DNA of 64,000 nucleotides from Zhengitettix transpicula. Its lineage: Eukaryota > Arthropoda > Insecta > Orthoptera > Tetrigidae. Location: contig CM073590.1 in NCBI GenBank assembly GCA_037074705.1, forward strand, positions 2,478,001-2,542,000, given 5' to 3'. Below, piece by piece: positions 47,011-57,674 of the stretch. The notes below the pieces were generated by a model. It searched no databases. It was not told where the DNA came from and was given only the letters and a program-made list of their open reading frames with translations. Numbering within the stretch: the first letter of the stretch is position 1; each line of letters begins with the position of its first letter. A program made the position numbers and the translations under genes.

Positions 47011-47724
47011 ACTAACAACTGCTACTGTTTTTATTAGCTTCTAGGTGGACGCTCCCTGTATTCTTTTAATTTCTGTATATCTGAGATCTGGGAGAGATGT
47101 CTATAGAAATATAATTTTTCTATAGACACCATCCATTTTCAATACAACTTTTGCAACTAAATATCCTATTTCGTATTTATATCGGAATTTCTATTTTTGT
47201 GATGCTTAATTCACTTATTAGTTGAATAGTTACACCTCCATCACTGCGGATAACTGTAAGTTTACTCAAACTATCTGCAACTGGTACCTCTGGGATATGC
47301 ACAGAAACCTCGCAACTTTCTCCGATATTCCATTAAATCCGATAAACTAATTTTGCAGGAACTTACCGGTATTTATGAAGGATCCATCTCTCGTGACCTT
47401 CCTTCGGAGTTCCCTTGTAATGAGGTAAAAGTCTAATTTTCATTGATCTTCAGATTTTCCTCGGACTTTGTTCAAATCTGAAAATATAAACACGTCCGTA
47501 TAAGTTTAAAATTAATAACTAGATATTGCAGTAGCCAATAAACAGGAACAATTAGGTGATAAAATAAATATCACACTAAAATTTTGAGAACTAGAATTAT
47601 GTCAGGTTATGGATATTGTGGACAAGTAGCAATAGTGTGTTGTTTTTTCTTCAATGTTGTATTTATGTGCTTATTATTAAAACTTAATGAGTACTCATTA
47701 GAAATTAAAATATTACGAACAATA
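47011..47724. other. Unassigned DNA
   Basis: Nothing firm. The minus strand may hold more of the RTE-like fragment at its left end, but I cannot align it. Confidence 0.35.
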
Positions 47725-48655
47725 TTTGTATTTTCGGTATTTCAACCGGGTCAATTGTTTATTAAAATACAACGTTTTCAACGACATTCGTCTCCGTCAT
47801 CGTCAGGTGACTTGGAGTACCGAGACAATTTCAATGAATTTCTACCGTAGTGTCCTGTCAGGGCCATTCAATCAGGGAACCGAAGTGCAGCTAATTTCTA
47901 TATTTTTGTTTAAAACATCAACCGACGTTATTGCCTTGATCCGGTAATAAACGGATCCCACGCCGTGGTAATTTGGAGCCCTGAATCCCTGCTGATTAGG
48001 CTATTATGTCTATTAATTTCGATGACTTCTATCAGAACACTATACAGGCAACCTGTAGATCAGAATCTTAGTCTGTTTAAAATCAATTTTGTATCCTGCC
48101 ATCAGTCAGAGGAATATAACCTTGGATTGAACCCAGCGCTGTTCAACCATCCGCACCGTTTTTAAGAAATCATCCTGACCACAGATACAAGTGATCTTAT
48201 AAACCACAGCGGTTTTATAATCAAATATCGTCTTTGACCGATCTCAGCATTTGTTTCAATTTTGTTTGCGGCCTATAAATCGTTTTAATCTTATATTTGG
48301 CAAAAACCCTTCCAATTTTCGCTGTTGGGCGGACAGAAAAAGGGAAAAACTGCTCTCGCAATCGGTGTTGATTCATCCTTTTCTCATTTTGTATATTTTT
48401 TTTGGAGCGCTATTTTAACAAGGGCTTCAGTGTACATGTTTACCTGGAATATTCTCTTAAGGGGTCAATTTTTTTGAATCTGATATGGAATAGGCTCTAT
48501 TTAAAGGAGTGACAATTACCGTATTTTTTATTGCTCGACGCTGTCAGGGGTCAATGACGCTCCAGTCACCAGACGACGGCGGAAATGAATTTCGCTTAAA
48601 CGTTTTGTTTTTATAAACAATTGACCTGGTTAAAAATCTGAAAGCCTACGTTATT
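47725..48655 (-). mobile_element. Penelope-like element, 3' part between inverted termini
   Basis: The flanks are inverted copies of about 80 bases. Left, on plus: ACCGGGTCAATTGTTTATTA..AACGTTTTCAACG..CGTCATCGTCAGG (47745-47813). Right is the diverged reverse complement (48565-48645). Between them the minus strand holds the C-terminal endonuclease region of a Penelope-like protein. Inverted or direct long termini containing CTGANGA..GAAAACGTTG are characteristic of this retroelement class. The RT domain is missing. Confidence 0.75.
47930..48440 (-). pseudogene. Penelope-like GIY-YIG endonuclease region, decayed
   Basis: On the minus strand: FSVTTSKIGRVLPKYKIKTI-type sequence (48400-48310), RPQTKLKQMLRSVKDDI, then VYKITCICG (about 48206-48180), the family's YK-x-x-C-x-CG-x-xYIG start of the GIY-YIG fold. 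The YIG itself is lost to frameshift. Next AGYKIDFKQTKIL (48100-48062), VIEINRHN (48025-48002) and AWDPFITGS (47966-47940) correspond to the usual GH-x-I-x-F...IL, EAIEI-x-x and W-P segments. Multiple frame breaks show it is dead. The GIY-YIG enzyme nicks target DNA for insertion; identification rests on motif order. Confidence 0.75.
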
Positions 48656-49444
48656 TGAATATTTGTTGTTTTGGTGGATCTATAAATAAGAAAATAATAT
48701 GATATTTATGTTATCACCTAATTTTGTCTGATTATTAGCTACTTATTAATCTATTAGTACATTTGCTTCAAATATATTGAGACGTGAAATAACCAATCTC
48801 GGCTAATTAAAACAAATTATGTGAAAGTTTGAGTGGTTTCTGAAACTAAAACCATGATTTAGTCCTTGTCGGTCATGCCGACATATTAATGAAAAAACTT
48901 AAATGCTCGGACATCTGGGAATTGATTGAAAGGTCGGAATTTCCCGAACGAATTTGAGAACAAGGGCATGAGTGAGGCTGGAAGCCTGGATGCGAATCAA
49001 AGATAGCACTCTGATGCTGTTATTGGTAGAGTTCCGAGTTGTGGAAAAAGCAGGGATAGTAACAACGTTATAAAATTCAACAAGAGAACGGAAGGGGAGA
49101 TTTTTCTCTGGGACTCAAGTCCACAGTTGGGGCCAATACTGGTATTCAAACTTCAAGGAGGAAGTAAAGGATTCTGAGAATTTGGTTAATCGCAAATCGT
49201 AATGTTAAAAACAAAAGTTTCCGACTACCCTGAAATTATGAGGGGGAAATTTATTATCTGTAAACATCAATGAATTTGTTTAGTATATAATTCGGCGTAA
49301 GTCATTATTGTTTTATTTTCTTTAAAATTTTTTTAGTTTTTCTGACGCTATTTAAATTAAATTAATAAAAATATTAGAATCGTATATTACACTACGTTAT
49401 TCCTATTACTGTGTTCCTCTTAGGCCTACTTTTCTATTTTTTTA
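48656..49444. other. Unassigned AT-rich DNA
   Basis: Contains a small palindrome TGTCGG-TCATG-CCGACA near 48867. Nothing else recognised. Confidence 0.4.
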
Positions 49445-50495
49445 TGTAGTAATCACAAATGAAAGTACAATTAAATACAACAGTGCCCCACGTTGGTGAA
49501 GCAAATTTGTGGTAAACACAAATGAAAGAAGTTAAATTGAAACAAATTTAAAATGTGTCACACGTTGAGGCGACAATTTGTAATATTCTCAAATAATAAA
49601 CGATTAAAATAACAGTTAGCCCTCGTTAATGCATCGATTTAAATTATTTAACTTTTAAATGAAAGGATATTTAATAAATAAGAAATTTTAACTGAACAAA
49701 CACATTAATTTATTCATTGCTCAAAGATTTAAATTTACAAATAGTTATCCATTTAAATTTTTACAATCAAATTTTACTCTCTCTCTCTCCCCCCCTCTCC
49801 CCCCCCCTCTCTCTCTCTCGGTCTTCTTTAAATAAAGAAATCTGTTTGTTGAAAATTGAATTTTTATAACGCCATTCTCAACTTCAAAATATTTTTACAA
49901 TTCACTATAAAATATTGACGATATTCAAAAACCCGAAATCTGACGATTTATCTTTAATTAATGGTTTGCAATAATAATTTAATAGATATATGACTTATAG
50001 TTCTCTGGTACCAGGGCAATTTTTAACTCGTTCAGAAACACTTACACACACTTCAGATTCTAAAACAGGCCATTATTTTCACTGACTCTACATATCACTG
50101 TTGGTTTAGCAAGTGTTGGCTATATCTCGGCGACGACTTATTCTGCAATAATTCCTCCACGAAGACTTTACACAGTTATATTTTGACAAAAACTTGTATA
50201 CTCCGCAATCTTTACGCTGCAATATCCCGATGAATGTTACACTCTGCTACAATTCAACAATTTTATTTTGCAATACTTTGACGACGTCTGGTCTCTATCT
50301 TTAACAACCGCTTTCCACTGTATTTAATAGCCGACTGTCTTACACATTCCATTCAGCACGCCAACAGTCTACAATACTTTAGATCTGTTATATTATTGTC
50401 CATTCTTGTGTGTAATTTGTGTATTTTTGCCGCTAACAATTCAAGTCCAAAATTTCTTTTAATTATGAATTACTAATTGCCTTTTAATTACCACA
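49445..50495 (-). mobile_element. LTR-like unit R5
   Basis: Starts TGTAGTAATCACAAATG and ends ATTACCACA, followed by ATATATAT. Two minus-strand primer-site-like units lie at its start: GCCCCACGTTGGTGAAGCAA (49486) and CACACGTTGAGGCGACAATT (49559), about 73 bases apart. CTCTGGTACCAGGGCA (about 50003) is the conserved block. The usual CAGGGTC core has been replaced by a (CT)n expansion at 49777-49820. Confidence 0.65.
49777..49820. repeat. (CT)n and C-run low-complexity tract
   Basis: CT repeats interrupted by runs of six and nine C, in the place where sister LTR-like units carry CTCTCAGGGTC. Confidence 0.9.
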
Positions 50496-50502
50496 ATATA
50501 TA

Positions 50503-50735
50503 TAGTTTCCTCAACAACTAATTCAATTTTTAAGTGGAAGCGTAGATTTAACGTTAACTTTTTGTGCAAGGAACAATAGGCCGATATACATTTTTCAATC
50601 GCATTAACGTCCGCACGGTAATTATTTAAATAATTATAAGTGAAAAATAAATTAGTGTCATCTACGTAAAGAACTGACTCAAATCGTGTATAGTGCTTAA
50701 ACATGACCCCCAGTTGTACCCCATATGGTATTTAT
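50503..50735 (-). pseudogene. Non-LTR reverse transcriptase fragment with YVDD
   Basis: On the minus strand YGVQLGVMFKH is a worn form of YGVPQGSVLGP. It is joined after a deletion to ESVLYVDDTNLFFTYNYLNN, the catalytic box with both aspartates intact (usual YADDT). Then comes AIEKCISAYCSLHKKLTLN, the segment after the active site. The CR1/jockey side of the LINEs is more likely than RTE, given ADDT-x-LFF. It is cut at the left by the AT tract and unit R5, suggesting that unit R5 landed in it. Confidence 0.72.
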
Positions 50736-51019
50736 TTCTAATTCATATATATATATATATATATATTTATTTATTGGAGTCCCAGTTGCCTATTGCCATT
50801 TACTATATTCTTCAAGTGCAATAGAGGAGCTTCCTGAATACGTTTTTATAAATTGGCGATTATCTTTATTGCATAAAATCATATTTTGAAGTTTAAGATA
50901 TACGTATTTGACCATATTGATTGCATGGTACATTTTTAACAAATGTAACTATATAATATATATTCAAGTATTTGAATTCGTGAAAATGGTATTTAATTTG
51001 TATTATTCGAATGTAAACG

Positions 51020-51847
51020 TAATGTAAACTAAGAATTACTTTAAAACTCAGAAATTCAGAAAGTGTGGCTTTGGAAGCTCAAATGAAAAAGTTGTAAGAA
51101 GGCGTTTCTGGGAGTCACCGGGATACAGGGCTGAATGTATTTTGTCAGACCTGGAGTGTGTTAGGAGTCGCAGGTTTCCAGTCTCCAGTCTACAATTTGC
51201 AATGGTTGTCTGATGTTGCGAGAGAACAGCAAAACAATTAGCGTGGTCCAATACAGGGAGAAGGGAAGTGTTGTATGTGGAAATAATAACCACAAGTAGA
51301 TTCAGTGAAACATGGCCTGTATGTGAAAGTGTTAAACAATAATCGAGTGTGTACAAGCCCATTTTTCGCACAGCAAAACGATAAGGTAAATTAAAGAATT
51401 TATTATATGTAAACCCAACAATAAATTATATTTATAGTCAGATTTCAGATTTCAATATTTCACTGATTATTTAAATTAATAAATTTCTCACTTTGTAAAT
51501 TTTAATTGCTCGTCGTAAATATTCTTTATTGAAGGCCCGATAGTCGGATCTGAGCTCAAGCCGTGGCATATTATCAAGTTTCTACCAACATGTAACATAA
51601 TTTCTATGATGATAATAATTTGATATTAATAAATCAACTTTGCATATTTTAAACTCTGATCTTTTTATTTCAAAGCAAATAATTTTAATTTTAATTTTCT
51701 TATATAAATCGCAATTAATAGTAATTATTATATTTTGGAGCAAATTAACTTGAATTTTAATTTTAATTTAAATACTACATTTTGACACCTCAACGTGGTG
51801 GCACGTTTTGACTTAGAATTAATTGTCATTTAATTGCAATTATTACA
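51020..51847 (+). mobile_element. LTR-like unit P2
   Basis: Sister of P1 at 40.3 kb: CAGAAAGTGTGGCTTTGG, AACAGCAAAACAATTAGC, the core GAAGGCCCGATAGTCGGATC (51532) and TTTTGACACCTCAACGTGGT (51779). It ends TATTACA at 51847, followed by (AT)n and then unit B. The 5' limit is uncertain; 50769-51019 does not match P1. Confidence 0.62.
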
Positions 51848-51871
51848 ATTTATATATATATATATATATAT
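51848..51871. repeat. (AT)n between units P2 and B
   Basis: Only AT repeat separates the ATTACA end of one unit and the TGTAAT start of the next. Confidence 0.9.
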
Positions 51872-53088
51872 TGTAATGCATTGAGGGAATGCATTGTTTC
51901 GGATTAATGGTTTTGGCCGTCACAGGAAGTGTCAATGTGTACTTAGGATCAGTATGAAGGAGTAAGGGCAAGGCACATGCGCGGGTGGCCTGTCGCAAGA
52001 TAAATCTGTTTAGGAAAGGCATTGTGTCTGATTAATGGGCTGGACCATCGGCGTGTTGACTTAGGATCAAGGGGCAGTTGGGCGGTCTGAAGAATTTTAG
52101 AACAGCGCACGTATGAATGCGGGGGGATGAGGATACAAGTGCAAAGTAATTACGGGTCTTGTCTCGATGTGACAAGACAGAGCGGCTAGATATTTTGCTA
52201 GCTATGGAACAGCAGCTGCAGAATGTAAATCTCAGTAATGGAGAAACTGTCAACGAGCAGTTGCAAAGAAGTTTTGGGGACAAAAGAAGAGAGAAGGGAC
52301 GGTCATATATATAAAGAGAAGATAAGATTTTGGAAGTTAGTTGAGTGTGAGACCTAGGAGGACTTAGTTGAGCGTGGAGCTTGGCGGTGAGTGTCAGAGC
52401 GGAGGGGGAGCTGTGAGCACCCAGTATGGAGAAAGAATGCAGCCTGCGAGAGAAATAACAAATTTATGTCAACGAAAAACATTTTTGTATGCAGAAGTTC
52501 AATCTGTAGTAATATCAGACTTTGACCACTGTCTTCGATGGTAGGAGACCAGGACACAGCATCCAGCGTCGAGTAGTTTCACCACGAGCAAGTGGGATGT
52601 CCTTCACCGAGTATGGAGAATCAGCCATCGTCGAACCAATAATATGTGTTAGAGTCAGTGTGTAAACGTCCAGTCTATAAAGTGTGTGTGTAATGAACGA
52701 GCCAAATGTTCCCGAGTAATCGCAAGTTGAAATTTTATGGTATTAATATGTGTAAACGGAATTAAAAGATACAGTCAGATATCGTTCTCTTCTTTTGTGC
52801 TAATAAAATAAACTCTTTTAAATTTATAATCAATCTGGTAATTCTAAGTTCATTAATAAGTTTCGTCGATGTCTGGTCGATTAAATATTTCTGTTTAATT
52901 TAAAGATAAATGTTGGGTTCTTTGATTATTTAAGTGTTCTGTCCGTTATCAAACCCAGTAAAGACCCATGAGAGAAAGAGATTTATGTTTTTTATTAAAT
53001 TGTATAATGTTTCAAGAACTGTTAAATAAAATTTGTTTGTTCGTTAAAATATAATTTTTTTTATTTCGACAAACGTTTGTTTATTACA
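51872..53088 (+). mobile_element. LTR-like unit B (close relative of A)
   Basis: Starts TGTAATGCATTG and ends TTATTACA at 53088. It has GGTCATATATATAAAG, a TATA-like box, near 52301, AATAAAATAAA near 52803 and AAACCCAGTAAAGACCCATG near 52951. It matches A over most of its length, with small indels, including a duplicated GCATTG at the 5' end. Unlike A, its 3' end lacks a readable primer-site-like motif. Confidence 0.75.
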
Positions 53089-53094
53089 ATATAT

Positions 53095-54347
53095 TGTAAT
53101 ACTAATTAAGAAGGCCATTAATTGTTTAAATTACAATGTTTTGTTTCGCGGCACCGATCTCAAAGAACGGAGTGATGACGGTCTCTTATTTATATTAAGT
53201 TAGGGAGACCATGGATTGTTGATTTACAATATTTTGAGTGACAGCGGGTTTTTTGTTGCCGAGATTCGTGGGAACTGCGAGTGTGGCAACTGTTAGAGGA
53301 AGCACGGAAGGTGGAGCCACTCCAGAGAAGCGAATAGTTAGTTGGGTGCCAGATCTCGAGGGAGAAGGATGTGGGCGGAGAGATGAGTTGGGTGCCAGAT
53401 CTCGAGGGAGAAGGATGTCTTAAAGCAGATCGCGAGATTCTGGTAGAGAAAGAGTTGATCAGCAGAGTTAAATAGGAGACGTCGACGTGCCGTTGGGCCG
53501 ATGATAGGCAAAAATATAGCAAAATAGATTTGAAGAACATAAATTAGAGTACAGTTCAGCGGCGACAGTATAGTTTGAAGAATTCTGCAGCAGATAAAAT
53601 AACTCTGCCATTTTGATGGTTGTGGTATATGGACCATTTAATAGCCTAAGGGCAAAATATCTCATGATCTATTCATTGTTATGAACACTGTAACACTGAT
53701 CGGTTCCCTGTTAACACATCTTGGGTGTCTGCGGGCGCTAGTGACTGATTGACTGGTGGCTGCGGGCGAAACAGCGGTTGTCCATAGGCGAGGAGTCTGG
53801 AGTTCTGAAAGGATTGAAGTGTGTGTGTTTGTGAAAGTGAATGTGCAATTTTATGCACATAATGGTCTTTTAGTGAAGTGTGTTCCTAAGCTTTGAAACA
53901 ATTAAGTCTGGTTCCAAAAGGACAGTTGTAAGTACGAACTAAAATAATAAATGTTTTGTAAACGGTAATTAAAGGTAATAGTCAGATTTCGTTTCTTTTC
54001 ATTTCATATTCAGTGCGTTTCAAATTGTTTAAGTTGTAAATCCTTTAATTGTAATCTTGATTTGTTTCTTACTTACCAAACCCAGTAAAGACCCTGAGAA
54101 AAAGCGTAATTAGATGTAATTGTTTGTAAAAGAATTTAAAAGTTGTATTTTCTTTGAATGCCAGAAATTCACAAATTATAAAAATAAATAAATTTGTTTT
54201 AATAATTAATAATTTTCTTTAATAAACCCATAAATTGACTTCCACAACGTGGGGCAAGATAATTAATTAATTAGTATCTTTTGTTTATTACTTTTTGGTT
54301 CTCCAACATGGGGCTCGATTTAATTAACATAATTTTTGTTCATTACA
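53095..54347 (+). mobile_element. LTR-like unit C
   Basis: Starts TGTAATACTAATTAAGAAGG six AT bases after unit B and ends ATTACA at 54347. Core: CTGGTTCCAAAAGGACAGTT then GTAAGTAC (53919), and AAACCCAGTAAAGACCCTGA (54078). The 3' end has two primer-site-like units: CCACAACGTGGGGCAAG (54242) and TTGGTTCTCCAACATGGGGC (54295). The 46-bp internal duplication at 53342 is annotated separately. Confidence 0.72.
53342..53419 (+). repeat. 46-bp direct duplication in unit C
   Basis: TTGGGTGCCAGATCTCGAGG occurs at 53342 and 53388; the 32 shared bases up to AAGGATGT are identical. It lies in the U3-like half, where enhancer duplications are common in LTRs. Confidence 0.9.
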
Positions 54348-54368
54348 ATATATATATATATATATTTA

Positions 54369-55355
54369 TATATACTAATTAAGGAGGCCATTAATTGTTT
54401 AAATTATAATGAATTGTTCAGCGATACAAATTCTTAAAGGACAACAATGACGGCAAACTCTTTGTCTGGCAGTCTTTGTTGTGAGCCGCTCAGTCTGGCA
54501 AATGTTGTCAACTGCGCACAATGTACGGAAAGTTAGTTGGTTGCAGTCTGGCGAATCTTATGGTCGAGAGAGGGAGCGAAATTTAAGAGTACGAACAGCG
54601 TGGTCCAAACATAGTAATTCAACTGAGAGACTTATATGTTAATCATTACATTTGTTAAAAGATCTGGACGGAGAGACAAGTTATATAAAAATCAGCAAAG
54701 CTGAAACAAAAAATTTAGCGCCACGTTCAGATACATACGCGTTCCGAAATAACATTTTCCGTAAAAAGGCATTGAAATTTAATACGTCCGACGGTTGACC
54801 GGAGTTGTAGATAATCCTGGAGGAGTAATCCAAGAAATACAACCGTGTTTTTTGTTCAAGTGTAGAGTCTGTGATTGATGGTCTTTTTGTGAATTGTGTC
54901 CCCAAGCTTCGAAAACGTTAAGTCTGGTACCAGCAGGACATTTGTAAGTACAAACCGAAATAATTAAATTCTGGAAACGGTAATTAATGGTATACTCAGA
55001 TTTCGTTTCTTTTCATTTGTTAGATTTCGTATTCCGTTCGTTTCAATTTGTTTGAATTGTTAATTATTTAATTTATAATCTTGATTGTTCTTACTTATCA
55101 AACCCAGTTAAAGGCCCTGAGAAGAAGAGTTATTAAATTTGATTGTTTGTAAAATATAAAAGATTGTATTTTACCTTGAACGCCACAAATTATAAAATAA
55201 AAATTTGTTTGTAAATTTTGATTGAATTCGGCGTGAAACCTAGGGCAAATCATTTGTAAAACTAAAACTAAAAACACCTTTTAAAATAATATTTGGCAAA
55301 TAAAATATTTTTTAATCTTGATCTTTTTGTTAATTATCCCTTTTTAATCATTACA
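54369..55355 (+). mobile_element. LTR-like unit D
   Basis: Sister of C (ACTAATTAAGGAGGCCATTA at the start), with the first bases lost into AT repeat. Core: CTGGTACCAGCAGGACATTT then GTAAGTAC (54926), and AAACCCAGTTAAAGGCCCTG (55100). It ends ATTACA at 55355, followed by (AT)n. The primer-site-like motif is degraded (GCGTGAAACCTAGGGCAAAT near 55231). Confidence 0.68.
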
Positions 55356-55375
55356 ATATATATATATATATATAT
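55356..55375. repeat. (AT)n at right end of unit D
   Basis: Closing AT tract of the 51-55 kb LTR-like cluster. Confidence 0.85.
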
Positions 55376-55424
55376 TTCAACAGTACAATATCAACAGATC
55401 GTTGATTTGGTTTGGGGGTAACAG

Positions 55425-55835
55425 AAATACATGGGGGTAATCCACGTGGTGACAACTAATAAGATGAACTAAGACTTCAAGCATCCGTGGTACATGAGAC
55501 ACCTTTTGCATAACTTTGCGTTTATCAGTTACCAAAAGGGATTGGAAACGGGGGATTCGGAAGGGTAGAAGAAGGTAACCAACGGTTAACAAGGGCCCCC
55601 AGGCTATATTTTAATAATCCTACCCGGTATTCGCCTCAAAGTGATGCAGGACAAACCATAGAAAAACCTGCGTCAGGTAGGTCGGGCATTGGGTACTTGT
55701 CCCACGCCCTTCCGATAGCGGGAGAGTTTGCTGTGGGGTCGCAGCATTCCCTTCTCCGTACCTCGACCAGTTTTGGAGGCAGCTGGCCGACTCTCTTTCA
55801 GAGCTCTCTGGGAAAGTTCACCTGCAGGCTTACTT
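55425..55835 (-). repeat. Family G copy with a foreign insertion
   Basis: Landmarks run from ATGGGGGTAATCCACGTGG to GGCAGCTGGCCGAC and CAGAGCTCTCTGGGAAAG. Where other copies have CCTCTTATAGCATAGGAAAG, this one carries about 75 bases (55465-55540) that resemble 57428-57490. The plus frames 55697-56005 and 55728-55931 overlap it and are not genes. Confidence 0.72.
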
Positions 55836-55989
55836 TACAGAGCGTTGGTATTCAAGTCATACGCAATTCTAAATCAACTGTGCGAAACCTTCTGTTTTCC
55901 CATTGTCGTTGCTCCCTTATTGTTACGCTAACCCTTTGGCTCTCCCATTGTTGTAGCGTATTCGTCACTTTTGTGTGTTGTCAACCGAC

Positions 55990-56095
55990 AAATGCAGTTG
56001 TCTAGGTTATCTTAGCACCTGACGAAAGGCACAAGGATCCCAGAAACGTTGTGTAGTATTTATAATATTTACTATTTTTGTCTGAATTGGCTATC
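55990..56095 (+). repeat. Penelope-like terminus with hammerhead-like core
   Basis: TTAGCACCTGACGAAAGG (56012) then CACAAGGATCCCAGAAACGT and TGTGTAGTATTTATAATATT. It matches both arms of the inverted pair at 57675-57905. Core: CTGACGA (56019), weak stem, GAAAC (56043). Confidence 0.5.
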
Positions 56096-57039
56096 TTTCT
56101 TGTTCATTACTTTATATATGATAAACGAAGAGACATAAAGGACTAAAATTAGTTCCCCAATCTCCCAAACTATATATATATATAACTATTATGAACACTA
56201 TGGCCCGAAAAGATACCTTAAGAGACAAAAAACAGGTACAAAGTTTCTTCCACGTATTTGTGGACCTTCTCAAGTACACGACAAGGTCCACATATCTTTG
56301 AAAGAAACGTTGTTCTTGTTTTTATTCCTGTGAGGTCTGTTTTTTTGGCCATATTGTTCATAATTCTGTATGTTTTGTTTTGATCCTGATGGAATTAAAT
56401 CGAACGGTGACCTAGTTAATAGTATTCGTTGCGTGGACAGTTGACCTCGCATTATTTATTTAAGCTGTTGTAGGAATTTTATTTTACAGTTTTAGAAACA
56501 TAATTATAAAATTATTAATTAATATTGATAATTAAACTTTTCCGGCCACCCTTAATTTAATATTTCTGTCACTATCGCAATTCCTACGAGTGTATCTGTA
56601 AAATATGACGCCCAAGTATGCCATATTGTTGCACGTTGGTGTTTTAAATAATACAATTCTCGACAAAATGCATTGTAGTTGGTACTTTTAAAAACCTGGA
56701 AATGAAATTACTTTGATGTTTCTTAATAGATAAATTTCCTACTTCTTAGAGGGTCGTTGATAAGCTAGTATCGTAATTTTGAAGTAGCAGTTGGCACCCA
56801 ACCAATACAATACAAAGATAAACTCAAATTTAGGACTCATTAATCTAAAGAATAAATGGTGCCTCAAAATTATAGTTCTAGTTTCCTTATTCAGGATACA
56901 ATGTGTCAAATTATCAACTTCAGAAACATATATTAATATATGTAATCTAAGGAGAAATACATTTTTCCCCTGTAAAGACTATCATGGCAACTCATGTTAA
57001 AGTTGTTAAACTCTACTGCAATTAAGTTCATCTTTGTAT
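56096..57039. other. Unassigned DNA with one strong hairpin
   Basis: TGTGGACCTT (56259-56268) pairs perfectly with AAGGTCCACA (56283-56292) over a 14-base loop. GAAACGTTGTTC follows at about 56303, so this may be another worn hammerhead-like terminus. Nothing else recognised. Confidence 0.4.
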
Positions 57040-57190
57040 AACCAAAATGAATTTATCTCTGGAAGAAAATTATTTATTAAGCAACCTCAAGTCTTCATTA
57101 TTTCTGCTTCGTACTTCAAAGAGCCGCCGCGTCGTTGAATCAACGGCCTATGACACAGTTCACCTCAATAAACTATTCTGAGATTGGAAA
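57040..57190 (+). pseudogene. Possible LINE reverse transcriptase scrap
   Basis: QNEFISGRK followed about 60 bases later by STAYDTVHLNKLF resembles the QxGF-x-x-GRS and the D-x-xAAYDTV-x-xxxL segments of non-LTR reverse transcriptases. Only about 50 codons remain, and the first catalytic Asp context is the only firm part. Low confidence. Confidence 0.4.
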
Positions 57191-57674
57191 AGTAAAAGCT
57201 GACTGAGTCCTTCCGCATTTATATTTCCGTGAAGTGTTGTGAGGTAGCGCACACATACCAAGAAAATATATTAAAACCCAAGTATTCATTTACCTCTAGT
57301 GTTATTTATAGAAGTACAGTTATAGAAACGTTCACGAAAACTGAAAGACGGTCAGTTCGAACCATTCATGTACAATCGAAATGAAAAACATATTGCTGCA
57401 TCGTAAATCAGTATATGTGAATAAAACTAAGAGTTCATGCATCCGTGGTCCTCCTTCTGCATAACTTTGCAATTTTCAGTGACCAAAATCAAGAATATGG
57501 TGTTTTAAATAGAGAAGACAAGGAATCAGCGTCCACGAGTAATAATTTTACTTGACTCAGACAAAATAATCAAAAATTGATTTCCTGTAAATCTTACGAA
57601 ATCGATTAATTTCTAGGAATATTTATTTCGAAGATGAAAACTTTACGCCTGAATGCAAAAAAAGGAATATAGCC
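57191..57674. other. Unassigned DNA
   Basis: Contains, at 57428-57490, the short sequence also inserted in the G copy at 55.5 kb (GCATCCGTGG..GCATAACTTTGC). Nothing else recognised. Confidence 0.35.

Noticed and set aside
21792..53088. Units A and B as the two LTRs of one 31-kb element
   Set aside because: Each has its own AT-flanked ends, they differ by indels, and many unrelated elements and no gag-pol lie between.
53190..53637. Overlapping frames on both strands as a gene
   Set aside because: They lie in LTR-like unit C and include its 46-bp duplication; not conserved in unit D.
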